From assembly GCA_947167535.1 (NCBI GenBank), contig CAMVIL010000054.1:1-7280 (forward strand): a stretch of 7,280 nucleotides of DNA, written 5' to 3'. Numbering within the stretch: the stretch's first letter is position 1; each line of letters begins with the position of its first letter. This DNA comes from an uncultured Ruminococcus sp. Lineage in GTDB: Bacteria; Bacillota; Clostridia; Oscillospirales; Ruminococcaceae. Of the stretch, positions 1 to 5,874 are shown piece after piece. Below the pieces are notes generated by a model, which did not search any database, was not told the DNA's origin, and saw only the letters and a program-made list of their open reading frames with translations. The translations under genes were made by a program, and so were the position numbers.

Positions 1-1298
1 GCTCTGATGTCAAGACCTTCGACAACGTTATGGTGGGCGAGGTCTGGCTCTGCGGCGGGCAGTCGAATATGGAGCTGGAGCTGCAAAACTGCAAGGGCGG
101 TCAGGACGTCCTCAAGGAGCTCACCCCCGACTGCAACGTCAGATTCTACTACACCAACAAGCGCTCGATGATAGACGAGGAAATGCTCGAGGCAGAGCGC
201 AATTCCGGCTGGGCTGAGGCGGGAAGCGAGAGCTCTAGAGCGTGGAGCGCCGTGGGATTCTTCTTCGGAAGAAAGCTCGCAAAGGAGCTGGGCGTTACCG
301 TGGGACTCATCGGCTGTAACTGGGGCGGAACTTCCGCTTCGGCGTGGATGGACAGACCCACCATCGAGAACTGCAAGGAGACCGCAAGCTACATCGAGGA
401 GTACGAAAAGGGCATCGAGGGCAAGTCCGTTGAACAGCAGATTGCCGAGTACGACGCCTACCGCAAGGAGATGGACGACTGGAACGAGCGCGCGCAGGTG
501 GTCTACAAGGACGACCCCCACGCCGACTGGGACAAGGTGCAGAAGGTCATCGGCCCCAATCCCTATCCGGGTCCCATCAACTGCAAGAACGAGTACCGCC
601 CCTGCGGACTCTTCGAGACTATGCTCATGAGAGTATGCCCCTACACCCTCAAGGGATTCCTCTACTATCAGGGCGAGAGCGACGACCACAAGCCCGACAG
701 CTACTACAAGCTGTTTTCAAACCTCATCGCGCTGTGGAGAGACAAGTGGGGTGACGATGAGCTTCCCTTTATCATCACTCAGCTCCCCATGTTCAGGTAC
801 GCCAGCGAAGAGGACAAGAAGCACTGGTGCATAATCCGCGAGGCGCAGATGAGAGCCTACAAGACCATCAAGAACACAGGCATCGCCGTCATCACCGACT
901 GCGGCGAGTTCGACAACATCCACCCCGTGGACAAGGTGCCCGTGGGCGAGAGGCTCTGCCTGCAGGCGGAAAAGCTGTTCTACGGAATGGACGTCCCCGC
1001 TTTCGGTCCGATGTTTAAGGACGCGGTGGCAAAGGACGGCGGGCTCCTGCTCTCCTTCGACCACGCCGAGGGCGGATTTGAGATAAAGACCGACAGCATC
1101 GACGGCTTCGAGGTAGCAGGCGCAGACGGCGAGTTCAAGCCCGCAGAGGCAAAGCTCGACGGCGAGAAGATTTTTGTCAGCAGTCCCGACGTTGACAAGG
1201 CAGAGTTCGTCCGCTACGACTGGAGCAACTACATTATTCCGAGCGTTTACGGCAGGTCGGGGATACCGATGGCGCCGTTTAGGACTGACAGGGGGTAA
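1..1298 (+). CDS. Sialate O-acetylesterase-type SGNH esterase (5' end cut by window edge)
   Basis: Probably removes O-acetyl groups from a sugar such as sialic acid or a plant or host glycan; the substrate cannot be read from sequence. The reading frame is open to the left edge (first whole codon at base 3, ...SDVKTFDNV), so the Met at base 30 is internal and the true start lies outside. Numbering from that Met, the SGNH/SASA blocks are in order: GEVWLCGGQSNME with the nucleophile Ser12, GCNWGGTSASAW at 95-106, YYQGESD at 212-218, and the C-terminal catalytic pair DNIHP (Asp295, His298). After this comes a small beta-rich tail of about 100 residues. The usual N-terminal beta domain would be in the missing part, so a signal peptide cannot be judged. 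No dockerin or other anchoring module is seen at the C-terminus. The next gene starts 6 bases downstream. The family is sure; the substrate is not. Confidence 0.88.
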   Translation, partial: SDVKTFDNVMVGEVWLCGGQSNMELELQNCKGGQDVLKELTPDCNVRFYYTNKRSMIDEEMLEAERNSGWAEAGSESSRAWSAVGFFFGRKLAKELGVTVGLIGCNWGGTSASAWMDRPTIENCKETASYIEEYEKGIEGKSVEQQIAEYDAYRKEMDDWNERAQVVYKDDPHADWDKVQKVIGPNPYPGPINCKNEYRPCGLFETMLMRVCPYTLKGFLYYQGESDDHKPDSYYKLFSNLIALWRDKWGDDELPFIITQLPMFRYASEEDKKHWCIIREAQMRAYKTIKNTGIAVITDCGEFDNIHPVDKVPVGERLCLQAEKLFYGMDVPAFGPMFKDAVAKDGGLLLSFDHAEGGFEIKTDSIDGFEVAGADGEFKPAEAKLDGEKIFVSSPDVDKAEFVRYDWSNYIIPSVYGRSGIPMAPFRTDRG

Positions 1299-1304
1299 AA
1301 GATC

Positions 1305-1781
1305 ATGAAGCGCACCGACTACATCACATGGGACGAGTATTTCATGGGCATAGCGCTCTTCTCGGCACAGCGAAGCAAAGACCCCAACACGCAGGTGGGC
1401 GCCTGCATAGTCTCCGACGAGAACAAGATACTCTCGGTGGGCTACAACGGTATGCCGACGGGAGTCAGCGACGACGACATCCCCTGGGAGCGCGAGGGCG
1501 GTCTGCTTGAGACCAAGTACCCCTACGTCTGCCACGCGGAGCTCAACGCCATACTCAACAGCGAGAGCAATCTCCGCGGCTCGCGGCTGTACGTCACCCT
1601 CTTTCCCTGCAACGAGTGCGCCAAGGCGCTGATACAGGCGGGGATCAAGGAAGTCATCTACCTCTCGGACAAGTACGCCGACAGCGACACCACCCTCGCC
1701 AGCAAGAAAATGCTCAGCATGGCTGGGGTGAAGACCAGAGAATACGTCTCGGCAGGCAGAGCCGTCAGAATAGAACTCTAA
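1305..1781 (+). CDS. Deoxycytidylate (dCMP) deaminase, ComEB family
   Basis: Zinc-dependent cytosolic enzyme that deaminates dCMP to dUMP, feeding thymidylate synthase. The 158-residue protein has the complete cytidine/deoxycytidylate deaminase fold: the N-terminal substrate segment [13 protein letters not shown] (24-36), GYNGMPTGV (46-54), the zinc and proton-shuttle motif CHAE (His77, Glu79), and the second zinc motif PCNEC (Cys102, Cys105). The length and the inserted segment between GYNGMP and CHAE, containing WEREGG, match dCMP deaminases better than cytidine deaminase or tRNA adenosine deaminase. The start ATG is preceded by AGGGGGT at 1290-1296, which overlaps the stop of the upstream esterase, with 8 bases of spacing. 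A PP2C phosphatase follows 18 bases after the stop. In Bacillus the homologue is called comEB, but nothing here links this copy to competence, so no symbol is given. Confidence 0.93.
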   Translation: MKRTDYITWDEYFMGIALFSAQRSKDPNTQVGACIVSDENKILSVGYNGMPTGVSDDDIPWEREGGLLETKYPYVCHAELNAILNSESNLRGSRLYVTLFPCNECAKALIQAGIKEVIYLSDKYADSDTTLASKKMLSMAGVKTREYVSAGRAVRIEL

Positions 1782-1784
1782 GAA

Positions 1785-1790
1785 AGAAGG
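1785..1790 (+). promoter_or_regulatory. Ribosome binding site supporting a TTG start for the phosphatase
   Basis: AGAAGG lies 9 bases before TTG at 1800. No comparable purine-rich site precedes the alternative ATG at 1917 (upstream bases CCGCTGACTTAC), so this site favours the longer protein. Confidence 0.6.
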
Positions 1791-1799
1791 TCGCCGAAA

Positions 1800-2708
1800 T
1801 TGTTCGAGGCATTAGTAAACTTTTTCCGCCGCGAAGAGCCCGAACCCGAGCAGGAGTGGGAGATAGTCCCCGAGCAGGAACAGCACGCGGTCTCGAGACC
1901 AAAGCCGCTGACTTACATGAAGATAAGCTTCGCCACCGACAAGGGTCTGGTGCGGCAGAACAACGAGGACAACTTCTACATCGACGGCAAGTACACCCAC
2001 AGCTACGAAAAGAACGAGACCGACCACTACGTGGAGCTGACCCAGAGCGGGCATCTGTTTGCGCTGTTTGACGGCATGGGGGGAGAGGCTTTCGGAGAGA
2101 CTGCGTCGGCGCTGGCGGCGCTGCAGTTACAGCGCTTTGCCGAGGACATCACCGACGGCGAGGTGTCCGACCTGCCCTACCACATGAACGAGTTCACGCG
2201 CTCGGCGAACAGTGCGATCTGCGATATGCTGAAAGACCGCAGCAACGCCCGCGGGGGGAGCACCTTTGCGGCGGTGTGTGTGAAAGAGGGCATGGCGTAT
2301 CCCTTCTATCTGGGGGACAGCCGAATCTACATCTACGACGAGCAGGGGCTTTCGCAGATAACGGAAGACCAGACGCTGGCGATACGCAACATCAAAGCGG
2401 GGGTCTACACGGAAGAGGAAGCGAAGGACAGTCCCGACCACCACAAGCTGACGGGGTATCTGGGCGCGGACTATTCGGACATGGGTCTGGACAGTCGGGC
2501 GAGTATGCCGTTCCCGATGACGGACGGCATGGTGATACTGCTTTGCACGGACGGGCTGACGGATATGTGCACGTCGGAGGAGATCGCTGGGGTCCTGGAG
2601 ACTCACGGGAACAATCCCGCGCGGGAGCTGGCTGACTTAGCGATCGAGAAGGGCGGGCATGATAACGTGACCTGCATTGTTGTTGAGACGAAAACGGAAC
2701 TGCTGTAA
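1800..2708 (+). CDS. PP2C-family serine/threonine protein phosphatase
   Basis: Metal-dependent (Mn/Mg) phosphatase that removes phosphate from Ser/Thr residues, usually opposing an eukaryote-like kinase of the PrkC/PknB type. No kinase is in the window, so the partner is unknown. The 302 residues hold the PP2C motifs in order: RQNNEDNF (52-59, metal-binding Glu56/Asp57 region), LFDGMGG (89-95, Asp91), GGSTFAAV (152-159), YLGDSRIYIY (170-179), LCTDGLTD (248-255, Asp251) and GGHDNVT (285-291, Asp288). The start is read as TTG because AGAAGG precedes it. This adds 39 residues before Met40, where the catalytic domain begins. The extension has a short hydrophobic, possibly amphipathic stretch, MFEALVNFFRR, followed by a Glu/Pro-rich linker. 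No transmembrane helix or sensor domain is seen, so the protein is probably cytosolic. It is the last gene of the plus-strand block and is followed by a hairpin terminator. The function is sure; the start is less so. Confidence 0.92.
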   Translation: MFEALVNFFRREEPEPEQEWEIVPEQEQHAVSRPKPLTYMKISFATDKGLVRQNNEDNFYIDGKYTHSYEKNETDHYVELTQSGHLFALFDGMGGEAFGETASALAALQLQRFAEDITDGEVSDLPYHMNEFTRSANSAICDMLKDRSNARGGSTFAAVCVKEGMAYPFYLGDSRIYIYDEQGLSQITEDQTLAIRNIKAGVYTEEEAKDSPDHHKLTGYLGADYSDMGLDSRASMPFPMTDGMVILLCTDGLTDMCTSEEIAGVLETHGNNPARELADLAIEKGGHDNVTCIVVETKTELL

Positions 2709-2709
2709 A

Positions 2710-2757
2710 AAAAGCGCTGCCGCCCACAAGTGGGTGACAGCGTTTATCATTTTATCT
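2710..2757. terminator. Bidirectional intrinsic terminator between convergent genes
   Basis: Left arm 2715-2726 (CGCTGCCGCCCA) pairs with right arm 2731-2742 (TGGGTGACAGCG) across the 4-base loop CAAG: 12 positions with one mismatch and one G-U wobble on each strand. Read on the minus strand, the stem is followed by CTTTTTTT, a strong U tract suited to ending the polyamine operon. Read on the plus strand, it is followed by TTTATCATTTTAT, a weaker U-rich tail suited to ending the phosphatase transcript. It sits between the two convergent stop codons (2708 and 2752). Confidence 0.85.
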
Positions 2758-3627
2758 TGTAATCTCCCCATACATATCCGGCCGCCTGTCACGGAAGACT
2801 CCCCACTCGAGACGCGCAGTGTCCGTCTCGGCGAGGTCGAGGTCTGCGGTGATCACACAGTCGCCCGAACGCTCCGCTGAGGCTATAAGCTCGCCTGTCT
2901 CGTCGGTGATGAATGACGAGCCGTAGAAGTTCAGCGCCGACTTCTGCCCGCCGTTTTCCTCGGTGGGCTCGACTTCTTCCAGTCCGTAACGGTTCGCGGC
3001 TATCACAGGGATGACGTTCGCCGCTGAGTGCCCCTGCATCGCTCGCCGCCAGCGGGGCATACTGTCGCATTCGAGTATCGGCTCGGAACCTATCGCCGTG
3101 GGGTACATCAGTATTTGCGCACCCATCAGCGCCATCGCACGCGCGGCTTCGGGGAACCACTGATCCCAGCATATCCCCACGCCGACACGCCCGAACTTAG
3201 TCTCCCACACCTTGAAACCCGTGTTTCCGGGGGTGAAGTAGAACTTCTCCTGATAGTAGTGGTCGTCGGGGATGTGGGTCTTGCGGTAGACGCCAAGCAG
3301 GCTGCCGTCGGCGTCGATGATCGCGATGGAGTTGTACAGCACGTTGCCGTCGCGCTCGTAAAAGCTTACCGGCAGCACCACCCGAAGCTCCGCCGCCAGC
3401 TTAGTAAAGTGGCGCACCGCGTCGTTCTCGGACACGGGCTTCGCGAAGGCGTAGTAGTCGTACCTGCGCTCCTGACAGAAATACTGCCGCTCGAAAAGCT
3501 CGGGGAGCAGGATTATGTTCGCGCCATTTTCCGCCGCTTGCCGCACCAGCTTGTCGGCGGTGGTTATATTCTCACTGACGTCGCGGCTGCACTTCATCTG
3601 CACCGCGGCGACTTTTATTTTTGCCAT
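2752..3627 (-). CDS. aguB: N-carbamoylputrescine amidase
   Basis: Cytosolic nitrilase-superfamily enzyme that hydrolyses N-carbamoylputrescine to putrescine, CO2 and ammonia, the second step from agmatine. The 291-residue protein starts with the typical MAKIKVAAVQMKCS and carries the whole catalytic set: Glu43 in LLPELFE, Lys116 in YRKTHIPD, Cys153 in GICWDQWFPEAAR, and the extra Glu127 in YYQEKFYF. The stretch HIPDDHYYQEKFYFTPG and the WDQWFPE block are hallmarks of the AguB branch rather than beta-ureidopropionase or omega-amidase. The length is normal for the family. It is the last gene of the four-gene operon. Its ATG follows the aguA stop with no gap (TGA|ATG) and has its own strong Shine-Dalgarno site inside the end of aguA. 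The next-door agmatine deiminase makes exactly its substrate, which strengthens the call. The 3' end runs into the shared terminator. Confidence 0.96.
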   Translation of the reverse strand: MAKIKVAAVQMKCSRDVSENITTADKLVRQAAENGANIILLPELFERQYFCQERRYDYYAFAKPVSENDAVRHFTKLAAELRVVLPVSFYERDGNVLYNSIAIIDADGSLLGVYRKTHIPDDHYYQEKFYFTPGNTGFKVWETKFGRVGVGICWDQWFPEAARAMALMGAQILMYPTAIGSEPILECDSMPRWRRAMQGHSAANVIPVIAANRYGLEEVEPTEENGGQKSALNFYGSSFITDETGELIASAERSGDCVITADLDLAETDTARLEWGVFRDRRPDMYGEITR

Positions 3628-4734
3628 TCAGACTGCTCCTTTCGGTATCTGCTGGGTTATGCAGTGTATGTTGCCGCCGCCTAAGATTATCTCACGCGCG
3701 TCTATCGGTACTATGCGGCGGTCGGGACACCACGCCTGCATCAGCATCAGCGCCTGCAGGTCGGAGAGCTTGTTTTCGCCGCCGAACTGCGGCAGCAGCA
3801 CCGCGCCGTTGGTGAAGTAGAAGTTGACGTAGCTCGCCGCCAGCTGCTCGCCCGCCTCGCGGACGTCCTCGCCTTCCTCGAACTCGTAGCGGGAAAGCTC
3901 CTCCTCCGTCACACGGACGGTGGGGTCGGGTATCGGCAGCTTGCGAATTTTCAGCTTCCTGCCCCGCGCGTCGGTGACGCTCTCCAGATAGTCAAGGCAC
4001 GCTTTCGACAGCGGGTACTGACGGCTCACGGGACTGTCCGTCCACGCCAGCACCACCTCGCCGGGGCGCAGGAATGCGCAGACGTTGTCAACGTGCTCGT
4101 TGGTCTCGTCGTTGTATATGCCACGCGGCAGCCAGAGGACCTTCTCGCCGCCGAGGTAGCGGCAGAGCTCAGCTTCGATCTCTTCCTTGCTCATGTGGGG
4201 ATTGCGCCCCGCACTCAGCAGACAGCTCTCGGTGACCATGAGCGTGCCCTCACCGTCGGAGTGCACCGAGCCGCCCTCGAGGGTGAAGTGCTGCGCGTCA
4301 AAGCAGTCGTACCCCAGCAGCCCGCAGAGCTCCGCCGCCAGAGCGTTGTCACGCTCCCAGTGGGCGTAGAGACCGTCCACCTCGCCGCCCCATGCGTTGA
4401 AGCGCCAGTCGATTCCGCGGACAGTCCTGCCGTCGGTGACGAAGGTAGGCGCAACATCACGCGCCCATGCGTCGTCGCTGTCGATGTCCACCAGCGTAAC
4501 GTTTTCCGCGCCCGCCAGCATGGAAGCCGCCGCACCGCGGCTGCGTTCGTTGACGATGACGTACACCCGCTCGTCCTTTGCCGCCTCGGTTATCACCTGA
4601 GTGAACGCCCTCTGTGCGGGCTGAGGCTCGCGTCCCCACGAACCCGCGCGCTCGGGGAATATTATGACCGTAGCCTCGTGGGGCTCAAACTCTGCGGGCA
4701 TACGGAATCCCTCGGGATATCCCGAAAGTATCAT
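3628..4734 (-). CDS. aguA: Agmatine deiminase
   Basis: Guanidino-modifying (peptidylarginine-deiminase-fold) enzyme that converts agmatine to N-carbamoylputrescine and ammonia, the substrate of the next gene product. The 368-residue length is typical. Visible family features are the N-terminal GFRMPAEFEPHEATVIIFPE with W33; DDAWARD (87-93) with Asp93 in the substrate-binding motif; NAWGGEVDG (113-121); LEGGSVHSDG (152-161); the catalytic His214 in DETNEHVDN; and the nucleophile Cys358 in LGGGNIHCITQQIPKG. The ATG overlaps the stop of the upstream nspC by four bases (ATGA), and AAGGAG lies 8 bases before the start. The motif usually written as WxRDxGPTF reads WARDVAPTF here, a small departure at the Gly that does not touch the catalytic residues I can place. 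The aguB gene next to it makes an arginine-deiminase or peptidylarginine-deiminase role unlikely. Confidence 0.95.
   Translation of the reverse strand: MILSGYPEGFRMPAEFEPHEATVIIFPERAGSWGREPQPAQRAFTQVITEAAKDERVYVIVNERSRGAAASMLAGAENVTLVDIDSDDAWARDVAPTFVTDGRTVRGIDWRFNAWGGEVDGLYAHWERDNALAAELCGLLGYDCFDAQHFTLEGGSVHSDGEGTLMVTESCLLSAGRNPHMSKEEIEAELCRYLGGEKVLWLPRGIYNDETNEHVDNVCAFLRPGEVVLAWTDSPVSRQYPLSKACLDYLESVTDARGRKLKIRKLPIPDPTVRVTEEELSRYEFEEGEDVREAGEQLAASYVNFYFTNGAVLLPQFGGENKLSDLQALMLMQAWCPDRRIVPIDAREIILGGGNIHCITQQIPKGAV
3636..3642 (-). promoter_or_regulatory. Ribosome binding site of aguB within the aguA 3' end
   Basis: On the minus strand AAAGGAG lies 8 bases before the aguB ATG, inside the last codons of aguA. 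This gives aguB its own ribosome entry in addition to coupling through the abutting stop and start codons. Confidence 0.8.
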
Positions 4735-5873
4735 GACAATTTCTCCTTAAAATCCTCGTAGCCGAAGCTCTTCACCAGCTCGTAGCTGCCGTTCTCGTGA
4801 AGGATACCGATGTCGGGAAGCGGCATACCGTTGAAGGTGTTGTTCTTGACCATCGAGTATATCGCCATATCCTCAAAGCAGAGCCTGTCGCCGATGTCCA
4901 GCGGCTCGTCGAAGCTGTAGTCGCCGATGATGTCCCCCGCCAGACAGGTGCGGGAAGCGAGCCTGTAGGTGTACTCCTTCTCGCTGGGCTGACCGCTCAT
5001 GAAAAGCGGCGGACGGTAGGGCATCTCCAGCACGTCGGGCATATGGCAGGCGGCGGAAGCGTCCAGTATGGCGATGTCCATGCCGTTGCGGACGATATCC
5101 ATGACCTCCGTCACAAGATACCCCGCCCCGAGAGCGATAGCCTCGCCGGGTTCGAGGTAGACCTGCACGCCGTAGCTGTCCTGAAAATCCATGATGAGAA
5201 TCTCAAGCAGTTCGATGTCGTAGTCCTCGCGGGTGATGTGATGGCCGCCGCCGAAATTCACCCACTTCATGCAGGATATGACGTCGCCGAACTTTTCCTC
5301 AAATGCCGCGAGGGTAGTCTCCAGCGCGTCGGCGCCCTGCTCGCAGAGGGTGTGAAAGTGCAGTCCGTCCAGATAGCCGAGGGCTTCGGGGTAAGCGAAG
5401 AGCTCGTCGGCGGTGACTCCCAGACGCGAGTTAGGTGCGCAGGGGTCGTAGATGGCTTCCTTCTGGGTGGAGCATTCGGGGTTGATGCGAAGTCCCACGC
5501 TGACCTTGGTACAGCTTCGGCGGTAGGTGAACAGCTGTCTCACCGAGTTGAAGACGATGTGGTCGCATATCCTGTTGAGGGCGGGTATCTCGTCGGGCTT
5601 GAAAGCTGGGGAGAATACGTGGACCTCGCCGTGGAACTCCTCGCGCCCCAGCCGCGCTTCGTAAAGACCGCTGGCGGTGGAGCCGTCGAGGTACTCTGCT
5701 ATCATCGGGTACACCGAGTACATCGAGAAGGCTTTCTGCGCGAGAAGAATCTTACAGCCCGTCCTCTCGCGAACGCCCCGAAGTATCTCAAGATTATGTC
5801 TCAGCTTGGCTTCGTCGAGGACGTAGGCGGGGGTGGATATTTTCCCCAGCGCGGGGTGAATTATCTCACGCAT
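4731..5873 (-). CDS. nspC: Carboxynorspermidine/carboxyspermidine decarboxylase
   Basis: PLP-dependent decarboxylase (alanine-racemase-type fold III, related to diaminopimelate decarboxylase) that converts carboxyspermidine to spermidine, or carboxynorspermidine to norspermidine, in the cytosol. The 380-residue protein has the NspC-type opening ISTPAYVLDEAKLRHNLEIL and then the PLP lysine in LLAQKAFSMY (Lys47). HFHTLCEQ lies at 172-179, the phosphate-binding glycines FGGGHH at 207-212, and EPGEA at 241-245. DASAACHMPDVLEMPYRP begins at 271, and CLAGD with the across-interface Cys310/Asp314 lies at 310-314. The segment HMPDVLEMPYRP and the overall length separate it from LysA and from ornithine/arginine decarboxylases. 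Its ATG is one base after the stop of the dehydrogenase gene (TGA-T-ATG), and I find no good Shine-Dalgarno site, which suggests translation by coupling. With a putrescine-making pair downstream, spermidine is the likelier product than norspermidine. Confidence 0.95.
   Translation of the reverse strand: MREIIHPALGKISTPAYVLDEAKLRHNLEILRGVRERTGCKILLAQKAFSMYSVYPMIAEYLDGSTASGLYEARLGREEFHGEVHVFSPAFKPDEIPALNRICDHIVFNSVRQLFTYRRSCTKVSVGLRINPECSTQKEAIYDPCAPNSRLGVTADELFAYPEALGYLDGLHFHTLCEQGADALETTLAAFEEKFGDVISCMKWVNFGGGHHITREDYDIELLEILIMDFQDSYGVQVYLEPGEAIALGAGYLVTEVMDIVRNGMDIAILDASAACHMPDVLEMPYRPPLFMSGQPSEKEYTYRLASRTCLAGDIIGDYSFDEPLDIGDRLCFEDMAIYSMVKNNTFNGMPLPDIGILHENGSYELVKSFGYEDFKEKLS
4743..4748 (-). 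promoter_or_regulatory. Ribosome binding site of aguA
   Basis: AAGGAG on the minus strand, 8 bases before the aguA ATG, located within the last codons of nspC (the C-terminal KEKLS). It supports the start that overlaps the nspC stop. Confidence 0.8.
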
Positions 5874-5874
5874 A

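Noticed and set aside
30..32. ATG at 30 as the esterase start
   Set aside because: The frame is open to the left edge with family-like residues before it, the ATG sits right before the catalytic block, and the usual N-terminal domain would be missing.
717..1535. Minus-strand open frame of 272 codons across the esterase/dCMP deaminase junction
   Set aside because: It covers parts of two confidently identified plus-strand genes and its translation (Val/Leu/Ala/His-rich) has the look of antisense translation.
4093..4761. Plus-strand open frame of 222 codons opposite aguA
   Set aside because: Antisense shadow; aguA carries intact catalytic motifs and its own ribosome binding site on the other strand.
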